This document shows positions 34,020 through 43,841 of a DNA stretch of 64,000 nt, piece after piece. Source of the DNA: S015-6 sp964384945 (GTDB lineage: Bacteria > Desulfobacterota > DSWW01). Position 1 is the stretch's first letter, and every line of letters starts with the position of its first letter. A program made the translations under genes and the position numbers. The notes beneath the pieces were generated by a model, which saw only the letters and a list, made by a program, of their open reading frames with translations, was not told the DNA's origin and did no database searches. Where the stretch lies: positions 62,001-126,000 of the forward strand of contig CAYLMK010000001.1 of the NCBI GenBank assembly GCA_964384945.1, given 5' to 3'.

Positions 34020-35858
34020 ATGGCCAGCCGCCGGAAGCCGGGGACAGCCGAAACCCTTCGATTCACCGATCTCGTTCCGGGGCTCGCCGCCCTGTCCTGG
34101 CGGGTTCCTTCGATCGTCCGGAACATGCGGACGATCCTCTCTTTTCGGAACGACAGCCCGCTCTCGATGGGCGCCGTTCTGGAACGAAACGCCGAAGAAT
34201 ACCCCGCCCAAACGGCTCTGCTCTATGAAGACGTCCGCATCACCCACGATGCCTTCAACCGGAAGATCAATCAGTACGCCCATTTCCTCTCGTCCCGGGG
34301 AGTGGGCAAGGGCGACGTGGCCCTCGTGCTGGTGGACAACCGGCCGGAGCTTCTGATGCTCATGGGCGCGCTGTCAAAACTGGGCGCCGTCGCATCCCTG
34401 ATCAACCCCAACCTGCGGGGAAACGTGCTTCAGTACAGCATCAACCTGACCCGGGGAAAGACCTTCCTCATCGGCGAGGAGCTCTTGGATGCATTCGAGG
34501 AGATCAGGGACGCGCTCGAACTCACCGCAGAGGACCGGCTCTACTACCAGCCGGATTCCGGCCGGGCCGACGCCCCGAAGGGGTACGAAGATCTCCAGGA
34601 GGCGATCCGCGATCAGCCGACGAGCAACCCCGCGACCACCCGGGATATCCGGCTTGGGGATCCCTTTGCCTACGTGTTCACCTCCGGGACCACGGGCCTG
34701 CCCAAGGCATCGGTCCAGACCCACCGTCGCTGGTTCAGCGGCATGTACTGGTTCGGGAAGATCGTGATGAACCTCAAGCCCTCGGACGTCTATTACTGCC
34801 CCCTGCCGTTCTGCCACACGAACGGTCTCCATGTAGCCTGGGGGTCGGCTGCCGGCTGCGGCACAGCCCTGGCCATCCGGCGCCGTTTTTCCGCGAGCCA
34901 GTTCTGGGCCGACACCCGCAAGTTCAATGCCAACTCGTTCATCTACGTCGGAGAAGTGTGTCGCTACCTGATGAACCAGCCGCCGCGCCCGGACGACCGC
35001 GACAACCCGGTCGAGATGATGGTCGGCAACGGCCTCCGGCCCGACATCTGGAAGGCCTTCAAGAAGAGGTTCGGCATCTCCAAGGTCTACGAGCTCTACG
35101 GGGCGGCCGAGGCCCCGCTGATCTTCTCGAACCTCCTCAACGTGGACTGTACGGTCGGCACCTGCCTGACGCCCTTTGCCATCGTGGAGTACGACCTGGA
35201 CGCAGAAGAACCGGTCCGGGGTGAGGACGGGTTCATGAAGAAGGTTGCCCCGGGGCGGACCGGCCTGATCCTGGCCGAGATCTCGGAGCGCATGCCTTTT
35301 GCCGGCTACACGGACAAGGCCGAGACCGAGAAGAAGATCTTCCGGGACGTGTTCAAGAAAGGGGATCTCTGGTTCAACAGCGGGGATCTGGTCCTGAACC
35401 AGGGCTACAGGCACATCCAGTTCGTGGACCGCCTGGGAGACACCTTCCGGTGGAAGGGAGAGAACGTGTCCACCTCCGAGGTGGAGAACGTGGTCAACAC
35501 CCTGGACCAGGTCGATGAATCGACCGCTTACGGAGTCAGGGTCCCGGGCACGGACGGTCGCGCGGGGATGGTCGCGATCATCCCCAGGACGCCTGTGGAG
35601 GCCTTCGACCTGAAGGCCCTGGCGGACAGGGTGCGCGGAGCCCTCCCCTCCTATGCAGTGCCGAAGTTCGTGCGTTTCAGGAAGGCGTTTGAAACGACCG
35701 GAACGCACAAGATCAAAAAAAAGGTGCTCCGGGATGAGGGATGCGACCCGAACGTGGTGGCCGATCCCCTGTACGTGCTTCTGCCCGATGCGGACACGTA
35801 CCAGCCGCTGACCCGGGAGATCTATCGGGAAATCGAGGCCGGCAGACATCGATTCTAG
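34020..35858 (+). CDS. Long-chain acyl-CoA synthetase, FadD6/FATP-like
   Basis: This 612-residue ANL enzyme has YVFTSGTTGLPKASVQTHRR near residue 220, YELYGAAEAPLIF, GDLWFNSGDLV and FVDRLGDTFRWKGENVSTSEVE, all matching the long-chain/very-long-chain acyl-CoA synthetase group. The N-terminal 45 residues, before SMGAVLERNAEEYPAQTALLY, could aid membrane contact. It makes acyl-CoA from fatty acids for degradation or lipid synthesis. ATG 34020 directly follows AGGAGGAGC. RidA follows after 19 bases, probably in the same transcript. Confidence 0.92.
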   Translation: MASRRKPGTAETLRFTDLVPGLAALSWRVPSIVRNMRTILSFRNDSPLSMGAVLERNAEEYPAQTALLYEDVRITHDAFNRKINQYAHFLSSRGVGKGDVALVLVDNRPELLMLMGALSKLGAVASLINPNLRGNVLQYSINLTRGKTFLIGEELLDAFEEIRDALELTAEDRLYYQPDSGRADAPKGYEDLQEAIRDQPTSNPATTRDIRLGDPFAYVFTSGTTGLPKASVQTHRRWFSGMYWFGKIVMNLKPSDVYYCPLPFCHTNGLHVAWGSAAGCGTALAIRRRFSASQFWADTRKFNANSFIYVGEVCRYLMNQPPRPDDRDNPVEMMVGNGLRPDIWKAFKKRFGISKVYELYGAAEAPLIFSNLLNVDCTVGTCLTPFAIVEYDLDAEEPVRGEDGFMKKVAPGRTGLILAEISERMPFAGYTDKAETEKKIFRDVFKKGDLWFNSGDLVLNQGYRHIQFVDRLGDTFRWKGENVSTSEVENVVNTLDQVDESTAYGVRVPGTDGRAGMVAIIPRTPVEAFDLKALADRVRGALPSYAVPKFVRFRKAFETTGTHKIKKKVLRDEGCDPNVVADPLYVLLPDADTYQPLTREIYREIEAGRHRF

Positions 35859-35877
35859 GCGGAAGGAGGGATTGAGG

Positions 35878-36336
35878 ATGGGCGCCGAGGCGCGACTGAA
35901 AGAACTGGGCCTGGAGCTTCCCGCTCCGGCGGCACCTGTAGGCAACTATGTCTCCGCTGTCCGCTCCGGGAATCTCGTCTTCCTCTCCGGTCACGGCCCG
36001 GTCGGCAAGGACCGTGTCGTGACCGGTAAGCTGGGCAGGGGCTTGACTGTGGAGGAGGGATACGAGGCGGCAAGGCTGGTCGCCGTCGGACTTCTGGGCT
36101 CGCTCAAGGCCCTGATCGGCGACCTGGACAAGGTGCGCCGGATCGTCAAGGTTCTCGGAATGGTCAACTGCGATCCCGCCTTTCTGGAACAGCCGAGGGT
36201 GATCGACGGCGCCTCGGACCTCCTGGTGGAAATCTTCGGCGAGGCGGGAAGGCACGCGCGCTCCGCGGTGGGGATGAGCGCCCTACCCTTCGACATTGCC
36301 GTGGAGATCGAGATGATCGTCGAGGTGGAGGGGTAG
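35878..36336 (+). CDS. RidA/YjgF family protein
   Basis: This 152-residue protein has the RidA-family segments PVGNYVSAVRSGNLVFLSGHG, VKVLGMVNCDPAFLEQPRVI, and HARSAVGMSALPFDIAVEIEM. It lies at the upper end of the family's length. RidA-type proteins release ammonia from reactive enamine/imine intermediates, but this longer subgroup, often encoded near CoA-ester genes, is uncharacterised. The catalytic Arg in GRHARSAVGM is present. ATG 35878 follows AAGGAGGG and is preferred over TTG 35872. Confidence 0.88.
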   Translation: MGAEARLKELGLELPAPAAPVGNYVSAVRSGNLVFLSGHGPVGKDRVVTGKLGRGLTVEEGYEAARLVAVGLLGSLKALIGDLDKVRRIVKVLGMVNCDPAFLEQPRVIDGASDLLVEIFGEAGRHARSAVGMSALPFDIAVEIEMIVEVEG

Positions 36337-36527
36337 GCGCCTCAGCCGGCGCTTGGCATCCCCGTCCCTGCCGGCCCCATTGCATGTTCTCCTTCGTGGA
36401 CAACGTTTCCCCCCCGTTTTCTCCGGTGTGCGCGCCCTTTCGGCAGGAAGAGCATGGCGAGGAATTCCCTTGAGTTACAAGATGGATTGTGCTTTGCTTC
36501 GCAGGTTGTCGACAGAGGGAGGGAGTC

Positions 36528-37294
36528 ATGAAATTGAGACCCAAGATTCTTCCCGGTTTTCTCATTCTGGCCCTGATGCTTCTTCTGGCCGGCATATGGG
36601 CCGTCTATCAGTTGAAGGTCCTGGGAATTTCCGCCCAGAGGATGCTGGATGAAAACTACAAGAGCATCCACGCGGCCCAGCAGATGATCGAGTCCCTGAA
36701 GCGGCAGGACAGTGCCATCCTGCTGCTGCTCCTCGGAAAATGGGAAGAAGGCAGATCCATTCTCGAGTCCTCTGATGCCTCTTTTCAGGAAGCGCTCGGG
36801 ATTGCGAAGGGAAACATTACGATCTCGGGCGAAGAGGTCCGCGTCGAGGCGGTTGCGAAGAGCTATGCGGCTTACAAGGGTATCTGGATTCGGCCCATCG
36901 TGGGCACGGTCAACGAGGGAAACCTGAACTGGTACACGGAACAGGTCCACCCGGCCTTCCTTGAGGTCAAGTCCTGTATCAACAAGGTACGAGACCTCAA
37001 CAGTACCGCGATGTATGAATCCGCCTCCGAGTTGAAAGACAGGGCCAGAAGGGCTGTAACGCCCGGGGCCGTCGCCGTCATGGCAGCACTCGTCTTCAGC
37101 CTGCTTTTCAGCTACTTCGTGAATTACTATGTCGTGAGCCCGATCCTGCGGGTTACGGGTGCCGTTCAAGAGTTTGCGAATCGGGCAGGCCCTTTGATGT
37201 TGAGATCGAATCGCGGGACGAGATCGCGCGACTGGCCTCCGCAATCCATGATTTGTGCCTGGCTGCGCAAGAGTCGAGAGAGAGAGACAAATGA
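36528..37294 (+). pseudogene. Membrane HAMP-domain sensor with a frameshift
   Basis: From ATG 36528 the frame encodes an N-terminal transmembrane helix, a four-helix-bundle-type periplasmic region of about 150 residues, a second transmembrane helix (VAVMAALVFSLLFSYFVNYY), and the beginning of a HAMP domain. Near CCC at 37190-37192 the frame breaks. In the -1 frame the HAMP domain continues as PFDVEIESRDEIARLASAI and stops at 37294, overlapping the trkH ATG (ATGA). Loss of one C from a C-run explains it. Even if repaired, the protein would end after HAMP, with no kinase or MCP output domain. Confidence 0.7.
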
Positions 37295-38742
37295 GATTCC
37301 GTGTCGTTGCAAGGTACGTCGGCTTCTCCCTGATCCTGAATGCCGCATTCTTGATTGTTGCCTCTCTCGTGTCCGCCTGGTTCTCGGACCCCGCGTTTCT
37401 CCCCCTGATCTACAGCGCTCTGGTGTCTCTTCTCTTCGGGATCTTTCCGATGGTCTTTGTCCCGCCCACAACCGACCTTTCCGACAAAGAAGGTCTCGTC
37501 ATCGTGGTCGCCAGTTGAGTTGGGTGCTTTCCTGACTGATCGGGACCCTGCCCTACTTTTTGTGGGGAGCGGAATTCACCTTCACGAACGCATGGTTCGA
37601 GAGCGTGTCCGGATACACTACCACGGGCTGTTCCGTCCTGAGAGACGTCGAGGCGCTACCTCCGGGACTCCTGTTCTGGAGGTCCCTGACACATTGGATA
37701 GGAGGTATTGGAATCCACGTCTTCGTCCTTGCCGCCCTCTCCTTCATGGCCGGCGCCGAGAAGATCCTCTACAGCGCGGAGGCCTCTTCGCTCTCCCGCG
37801 AGAATTTCCGCTACAGAACCAGAAGGGTGATACAGATCCTGGTCGTTGTTTACGTGGGGCTGACGTTCTTGGAAACCCTTTCCCTGTCCCTTTGCGGGAT
37901 CAACCTCTTTGATGCCCTCACCCATACCTTCACCACGGTCGCCACCGGCGGCTTTTCCACAAAGAACCAGAGTGTCGCCTACTTCCACAGCGTGAGCGCC
38001 GAGCTTGTCATCGTCCTGTTCATGATGGTTTCAGGGATCCACTTCGGGCTGCTTTTCTCCGCGGTCTCGGGGGACCCCGGCGCGTTTCTGGAAGTCTTCG
38101 GTGGTCAAGTACTACGCTCTCGCCATGCTCGCCGGGATTGGCGTGGTGAGTGCCGACGTTTGCCTGGGAACGTCTTCCCCGTTCTGGGAGTCCTTGCGCC
38201 TGAGTGCATTTCAAATCGTGTCGGTGGGTTCGTCCACCGGCTTCGCCGCGACCGACACAACCGTATGGCCCCCCCTGTCGCAACTGGTCCTGATCCTGTT
38301 CACGCTGCAGTGCGCCTGCGCCGGGTCCACGTCCGGCGGGATCAAGGCGGATCGAATCATCATTTTCGGAAAGACCTTCATGAGGGCCGCAAGAAAGATG
38401 CTTCATCCCGCAGAGATCCTTTCGGTCCGAATCGACCGACGTCCGCTCGACGAAGAGGTCGTCGGGGCAAATCTGCTGTACATCACAACGTATGTTGCCG
38501 CGGTCGTCCTTTCGACCCTGTTGCTGGCGGCGCAGGGACTGGATCTGCTTTCCGCGTTTTCAGGGTCCGCCGCCTGCATGGGCAACGTCGGCCCGGGTTT
38601 GGGCACGGTCGGGTCCATGGGAAACTTCGCGCACCTACCGGCATTCAGCAAATGGGTGCTGTCCTTCGTCATGCTCCTGGGAAGGCTGGAAATCTATGGC
38701 ATGCTCGCCCTGCTGATACCGCGTCTCTGGAGGTGGGCGTAA
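37291..38742 (+). pseudogene. trkH: TrkH-type potassium transporter, disrupted
   Basis: The product is a TrkH/KtrB-family K+ uptake subunit: MRFRVVARYVGFSL at the start, the selectivity region VSGYTTTGCSVLRD, FWRSLTHWIGGIGI, TVATGGFSTKNQS, VSVGSSTGFAATD, STSGGIKADRI and SMGNFAHLPAFSKWVLSFVMLLGRLEI. It is spread over different frames. A tandem AGTTG duplication (37513-37522) ends the first frame at 37518, an in-frame TGA follows at 37533, and another shift lies near 38085-38105. The two indels sum to a multiple of three. No trkA gene is nearby. Real decay or assembly error are both possible. Confidence 0.82.
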
Positions 38743-38836
38743 GAGGCGGTCGACGAAGGCCCGGAACGGGACAACGAAACCCGTCAGCCAGGATCTCTTT
38801 CCTTCCGCCGGATGCCGGACGAACGGAGGCAATCCC

Positions 38837-38865
38837 TTGACGCCCTCGAATCGTTCCTGAACAAT
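38837..38865 (+). promoter_or_regulatory. Possible promoter of the molybdoenzyme operon
   Basis: TTGACG at 38837-38842 and AACAAT at 38860-38865 are 17 bp apart, about 65 bases upstream of the molybdoenzyme ATG. The -35 is strong, the -10 only fair. The spacer and leader show no clear repeat. Confidence 0.38.
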
Positions 38866-38930
38866 TTACGTGAACGACCCAAGGAGGCAGGACGCCTCTG
38901 CGTCATGGATGCGTCCCCGGAGGCCAATCG

Positions 38931-41030
38931 ATGAAGAAAGAGGTCTTTTCCATATGCTTCATGTGCACGGTCCGCTGCCCCATCAAGGTGACGGTGGAGG
39001 ACGGGTCGGTCCGGTGGATCGAAGGGAATCCTCACCAGCTCAAGGGGGCGCTATGCGCCAAGGGGAGCGCAGGGACGGCCCTTCTCAACGACTCGGAGCG
39101 GCTTCGCTATCCCATGATCCGGCAGGGGGCCCGGGGAGAGGGGAAATGGAAGCCGGTGAGCTGGGACGAGGCCCTGGATTACACGGCGGAGAGAATCCGG
39201 GCCGTTATCGAGGCCCACGGACCCCAGTCCGTGGTCTTCGGCGAGCGCAGCAACCTCAACACGGACCTGAGCAAGACCTTCACGCGGGCGATCGGATCGC
39301 CCAATCATTACACGCACGATGCCCTGTGCAAGGGGTCGGTCAACACGGCCTTCCGAACGCTGACGGGATACACGGACGCCCAGGTGGGCATCGACTACGC
39401 CGGCACCCGGCACATGGTTCTGTACGGGAGAAACATCTTCGAGTCCCTGGAACTGAAGCCCATCCAGGCCCTCATGAACGCCTTGGAGAACGGCGCCAGG
39501 CTCACGGTGATCGACACTCGGGCCACGATCACGGCGTCCAAGGCCACACGATTCTGGATGACACGTCCGGGAACGGATCTTGCCCTGAACTACGCCGTCA
39601 TCCACGTGCTGCTCCGAGAGAGCCTGTACGATGCCGCGTATGTCAATCGATGGGTCACCGGCCTCGAGGGTCTGCGAGCCCTGGTAGAGCCCTACACACC
39701 TGAGTGGGCCGAGGGCGAGACAGGGATCTCCGCGGAGGAAATCACGGCCTTCGCCCGCGAGGTCAGCCAGGACAGACCTCGGGTGGTCTTTCATCACGGA
39801 TACCGAGGCTCCAATCACATCAACGAGATCTACTTCCGACGCTCTCTCATCATCCTCAACGCTCTCATGGGGAGCATCGAGGGAACTGGCGGGCTCATCT
39901 TCAACAAGACTGCCAGGGACGCGGGACGCGGCGCCTTCCGCAAGTACGTGGACCAGGAGGGCCTCCCGGAGGCGAAGGGCCAGCGGTTCGACGGAGTAGG
40001 GGCTGCGTCCCTTCCGATCTGCGACCCTGCGCACGGCGCGGGGCAGCAGCTCCCCCTCGCCATCCTCGCGGAGGATCCTTATCCCATCAAGGCGACCCTT
40101 GCTCACCGCTTCGATCCCCTGCTGTCCATCCCTGACTACCACCAGAACCTTCGTGCCTTTGACAAACTGGACTTCATTGCCACGATCGACGTGAACTTCA
40201 GCGAGACCGCCTGGTACTCGGACGTGATCCTCCCCGAGTCCATCTATCTGGAGCGTGCGGATTCCCTGCAGATGGCCGATGGGCCGATCCCCACGATCTA
40301 CATGCGCCGCCAGTGCGTAGCGCCCCGGTACGACACCAAGCCGTACTGGGAGATTATCAAGCTGCTCGCCGAAAAAATGGGCCTCGGCCGGTACTTTCCT
40401 TACGAGGCGATCGAAGACATTTGGAACTACCAGCTCCGGGACACGGGGGTCAGGATCGAGGACTTTGGCGCCAGGGGGTTCGTACCGCTCTCCGACAAGG
40501 CCCTCATCTGGGATCGCAAGGAGGGCATCCGGTTCAAGACGCCCTCCGGGAAGATCGAGCTGGCATCGAGCCTGCTGGAGCAGAACGGATTTCCGTCCTT
40601 CCCACCATACGAGCCCGTCCCGGCTCCCCCGGAGGGGATGTTCCGGCTCACGGTGGGGCGAAACGCGATCCACACCCACGGGTCCACCCAGAACAACGCC
40701 TACTTGAACGAGCTGCTGCCCGAAAACGCGCTTTGGATCAACGCAGGGGAGGCACGGAAGCTCGGCATCGTGAACGGCCAGCCGGTGGAGGTCTCCTCGG
40801 ACCGGGGCTGCGGCAGAATCAAGGCGTTCACGACCGATCTCATCCACCCCGAGGCGGTATTCATGCTCCATGGCTTTGGAAGAACGGTGCCCGTTGCCAC
40901 GCGCTGTTACGAAAAAGGGGCGAGCGACGGCGTCCTTCAGAAGAATGTGACAGACAGGGTGGGTGGAAGTCCCGGATTCCACGAAACCTTCGTTCGGGTG
41001 CGACCCGCAGCCGGGGAGAAACAGACATGA
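38931..41030 (+). CDS. Molybdopterin-dependent oxidoreductase (DMSO reductase superfamily), cytoplasmic
   Basis: This 699-residue catalytic subunit binds one [4Fe-4S] through Cys9, Cys12, Cys16 and Cys42, then bis-MGD. Supporting segments include ALCAKGSAG, YGRNIFESLEL, TVIDTRATITASKATRFWMTR-type MGD contacts, and the C-terminal HTHGSTQNNAYL. Cys133 in HDALCKGS lies where PsrA/PhsA-type enzymes carry the Mo ligand. There is no Tat signal, so it works in the cytoplasm, unlike most relatives. Its stop overlaps the ferredoxin gene (ATGA), forming a tight operon with an NAD(P)-linked flavoprotein. Substrate is unknown. Confidence 0.9.
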   Translation: MKKEVFSICFMCTVRCPIKVTVEDGSVRWIEGNPHQLKGALCAKGSAGTALLNDSERLRYPMIRQGARGEGKWKPVSWDEALDYTAERIRAVIEAHGPQSVVFGERSNLNTDLSKTFTRAIGSPNHYTHDALCKGSVNTAFRTLTGYTDAQVGIDYAGTRHMVLYGRNIFESLELKPIQALMNALENGARLTVIDTRATITASKATRFWMTRPGTDLALNYAVIHVLLRESLYDAAYVNRWVTGLEGLRALVEPYTPEWAEGETGISAEEITAFAREVSQDRPRVVFHHGYRGSNHINEIYFRRSLIILNALMGSIEGTGGLIFNKTARDAGRGAFRKYVDQEGLPEAKGQRFDGVGAASLPICDPAHGAGQQLPLAILAEDPYPIKATLAHRFDPLLSIPDYHQNLRAFDKLDFIATIDVNFSETAWYSDVILPESIYLERADSLQMADGPIPTIYMRRQCVAPRYDTKPYWEIIKLLAEKMGLGRYFPYEAIEDIWNYQLRDTGVRIEDFGARGFVPLSDKALIWDRKEGIRFKTPSGKIELASSLLEQNGFPSFPPYEPVPAPPEGMFRLTVGRNAIHTHGSTQNNAYLNELLPENALWINAGEARKLGIVNGQPVEVSSDRGCGRIKAFTTDLIHPEAVFMLHGFGRTVPVATRCYEKGASDGVLQKNVTDRVGGSPGFHETFVRVRPAAGEKQT

Positions 41031-41623
41031 GCGAGTATTTTCTGTTCCACGACAGTGCCAAGTGCATCGGGTGCCTCTCGTGCGAGGTCCACTGCAAGGA
41101 GCACAAGCGCCTGGCCGTCGGGCCCCGCCTCTGCCGCGTCATGACCGTGGGGCCCCAAATGGTGAACTCCCTGCCCAAGATGGACTTCTTGTTCCTCCCC
41201 TGCTTCCACTGCGAGAGGCCGTGGTGCGTCGCGGCCTGCCCGACCGGGGCCATGCAGAAGCGGGTCCGGGACGGAATCGTTTTCGTGGACGGCGAGTTGT
41301 GCGTGGGGTGCAAGGCCTGCATGCGGGCCTGCCCCTGGGGGGCGCCCCAGTGGGATCCCGAGACGGGCAAGGCAGTCAAGTGCGACTACTGTTTCGACCG
41401 GGTGGATCAGGGGCTGGACCCCGCGTGCGTGACCAAATGCGTGACCAAGTGCCTGCAGTTCGGGAGACCGGCCGCCGTTGCGGACTCTCGCCGGGAACGC
41501 CATGCCAAGGCGATGGCCGCTCTCGGCCGGCAGGTGGCCCTGTCCCATCCGACAGCCGGGCCCCGGCCGGGGACGTCCGCCGGGAACACGGCCCCGGAGG
41601 CCGGCCGGGGGGCTGATCCATGA
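41027..41623 (+). CDS. Four-cluster [4Fe-4S] ferredoxin subunit (NrfC/PsrB-like)
   Basis: This 198-residue protein carries four cysteine groups in the order of DMSO-reductase-family electron-transfer subunits: CIGCLSCEVHC, CFHCERPWCVAACP, CVGCKACMRACP, and CDYCFDRVDQG...CVTKC. It should wire the molybdoenzyme to the flavoprotein. The C-terminal 40 residues are Pro/Gly-rich and low in complexity. It overlaps both neighbours by four bases, so the three subunits are translated together. No membrane anchor subunit is encoded, which supports a soluble complex. Confidence 0.92.
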   Translation: MSEYFLFHDSAKCIGCLSCEVHCKEHKRLAVGPRLCRVMTVGPQMVNSLPKMDFLFLPCFHCERPWCVAACPTGAMQKRVRDGIVFVDGELCVGCKACMRACPWGAPQWDPETGKAVKCDYCFDRVDQGLDPACVTKCVTKCLQFGRPAAVADSRRERHAKAMAALGRQVALSHPTAGPRPGTSAGNTAPEAGRGADP

Positions 41624-43776
41624 TGGAAAAGAACGCGTGCCCGGTTTACGCAGCCTTCCGGGAGGTCTGCCGGGTGGTCGCCGGCCGGCGGATCGTCGAG
41701 CCTCGCGCAAGGGGCACGGCCGAGGACCTGGCCGAGCTGCTGGACGATGTGTCCAGGGGAAGGGCGGGGGCGGGCCACCTGGCCGCCATGGCCGACCTGG
41801 CCCGGCGCCTGGCTCAGGGGGGAGACCCCGAAGCCGCGACGATCGGGGCACGGGTGGAACAGGAGCTGCACGTCCACTCCGAGGCCTACGAGAGCCACAT
41901 TCGAACCCGCATTTGCCCCTCGGGCGACTGCGACGTGCTGGCGCCCGCTCCGTGCCAGATGGCATGCCCTGCGGGCATCGACGTCTCGAGCTACGTGAGC
42001 CTCATCGGACAGGGGCGTTACGGGGAGGCCGTTTCCCTCATACGGCAGGACAACCCGTTTCCCTGGGTGTGCGGCCTGGTCTGCACCCACCCCTGCGAGT
42101 TCATATGCGTCAGAGGTCTCATCGACGCCCCTGTCGCCATCAAGGACCTCAAGGCCTTTGCTGCCGAACGTGCCATGTCCCGGCATGCCTACGTGAATCC
42201 CGGCAAGGCGGAGGACAACGGCCAAAAGGTGTGCGTGATCGGGGCGGGCCCGGCAGGCCTTACCGCCGCCTATTTCCTCGCGCTCAACGGGTACAGGGTC
42301 ACGGTCATCGAAGCCCTTCCCTCGGCCGGCGGGATGATGAGGATGGGCGTTCCCCGGTACAGGCTTCCCGCAGAGGTCATTGACCGCGAGGTGGCGATCA
42401 TCGAGCGGCTGGGGGTGGAGTTTCGCTTCAACACCCGCCTGGGGGTGGAGGCGACTTTGCCCGCCCTGCGGGCCGAGGGCTTTCTGGCATTCTTCATCGC
42501 GGTGGGTGCCCATGCCTCCCACCGCCTGTCGATCCCGGGCGAGGAGGCATTTCCACAGGTCATCGACGCGGTCAGGTTCCTCCGCGAGGTTGCCTTGGGC
42601 CATCGCCGCATTCCCGGACTCCGCGTCGGCGTCATCGGAGGGGGCAACGTCGCCATCGACGCGGCCCGGACCCTTGTGCGACTCGGGTGCGAGGAGGTCC
42701 TTCTCCTGTACCGCCGCACCCGGAACGAGATGCCCGCCAATCACGAGGAGATCCGCCAGGCCGAGGAGGAAGGCGTGCGGCTGCGGTTCCTGGCAGTTCC
42801 CGTGGAGATCATCGGGGCCGCGGGCAGGGTTACAGGGCTCCGCATTCTCCGTGCAAGGCTGAGCGATCCCGACGCCCAGGGCCGGCGCAGGCCGGTGCCG
42901 ATCGAGGGCAGCGACTCCATCCTGCCCCTGGATGCGGTCATCCCGGCAATCGGTCAGAAGACGGACACGCAAGCACTGCAGACGCTCAGGGGCATCCGCT
43001 GGACGAGATGGGACACGATCGTGGCCCACACGGTGAGTATGGCCACCGATGCCGAGGGAATCTTTGCCGGCGGCGACGCGGTCGGGGGGCCTGCCACGGT
43101 GGTGGAGGCCATCGGGGCCGGAAAGCGTGCCGCGGAGGGTATCGACCGATTCCTCAGGGGGCTCCCGCAACCCGGGATGCCGCCGGTGCCCGTCCGGCGC
43201 CACCGTGGGGAGTGGCTGGAGGTCCCGGCCGACGTGAAGATGACCCTGGGCAGACAGGCCGTGCGGTTGCTGGATCCGGATCGCAGGCGCAGCACGTTCG
43301 AGCAGGTGGAGCTGGGACTCTCCGAAGATCAGGCCCGCGATGAGGCCCGCAGATGCCTCCGATGCGATGTCTGCAAGCGCTGCGGCAGGTGCGTGGCGGT
43401 CTGCCGGGACAGCATGGGGGTGGATGCCCTGCGCATGGGCTACGTGGAGGGAGACCGCAAGGGGCGGACCGACTACCTTGTGGCCGCGGAGCGCTGCATC
43501 CTTTGCGGGGCGTGCGCGGCCAATTGCCCCACGGGTGCCATGCGCATCCAGGAGATCGACGGCGAGAGGAGGCTCAGCCTCTGCGGAACCATCCTCCACA
43601 GGGAGAAGCTGGTGTGCTGCGAGGCCTGCGGTGCGGCCCTGGGATCGACACGATACCTGGATTTCGTTCGCAGGAGGACCGCTCACATCGCCCCCGCCTT
43701 TCCGGGGCGCAGGCTCTGCGAGGCCTGCGCCCGCAAGGCGACGGCGGAGTCCTCCTCCTACGTTCTGGTGCAGTGA
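41620..43776 (+). CDS. FAD/NAD(P) oxidoreductase of GltD/NfnB type with extra Fe-S domains
   Basis: This 718-residue protein has an N-terminal helical and Cys-rich domain (CQMACPAGIDVSSYVSLI, CGLVCTHPCEFICVRG) as in glutamate-synthase small subunits; an FAD motif IGAGPAGLTAAYFLALNGY near residue 205; an NAD(P) motif GVIGGGNVAIDAARTLVRLG near 340; and FAGGDAVGGPATVVEAIGAG near 485. The C-terminus adds a dicluster ferredoxin (CDVCKRCGRCVAVC; CILCGACAANCP) and a zinc-ribbon-like CEACG...CEAC pair. It should pass electrons between NAD(P)H and the ferredoxin/molybdoenzyme subunits. Electron bifurcation is conceivable but unproven. Confidence 0.9.
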   Translation: MMEKNACPVYAAFREVCRVVAGRRIVEPRARGTAEDLAELLDDVSRGRAGAGHLAAMADLARRLAQGGDPEAATIGARVEQELHVHSEAYESHIRTRICPSGDCDVLAPAPCQMACPAGIDVSSYVSLIGQGRYGEAVSLIRQDNPFPWVCGLVCTHPCEFICVRGLIDAPVAIKDLKAFAAERAMSRHAYVNPGKAEDNGQKVCVIGAGPAGLTAAYFLALNGYRVTVIEALPSAGGMMRMGVPRYRLPAEVIDREVAIIERLGVEFRFNTRLGVEATLPALRAEGFLAFFIAVGAHASHRLSIPGEEAFPQVIDAVRFLREVALGHRRIPGLRVGVIGGGNVAIDAARTLVRLGCEEVLLLYRRTRNEMPANHEEIRQAEEEGVRLRFLAVPVEIIGAAGRVTGLRILRARLSDPDAQGRRRPVPIEGSDSILPLDAVIPAIGQKTDTQALQTLRGIRWTRWDTIVAHTVSMATDAEGIFAGGDAVGGPATVVEAIGAGKRAAEGIDRFLRGLPQPGMPPVPVRRHRGEWLEVPADVKMTLGRQAVRLLDPDRRRSTFEQVELGLSEDQARDEARRCLRCDVCKRCGRCVAVCRDSMGVDALRMGYVEGDRKGRTDYLVAAERCILCGACAANCPTGAMRIQEIDGERRLSLCGTILHREKLVCCEACGAALGSTRYLDFVRRRTAHIAPAFPGRRLCEACARKATAESSSYVLVQ

Positions 43777-43841
43777 GGGAGCGCCCTCGAGACCATCGCA
43801 GGCCGGAGCGCTTCCAAGGATCACGGGAAAGGGCGGACACC

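Noticed and set aside
37533..37535. In-frame TGA in trkH read as selenocysteine, since selB is in the window
   Set aside because: TrkH proteins do not use Cys or Sec at this position, frameshifts lie on both sides, and no SECIS-like hairpin was seen after it.
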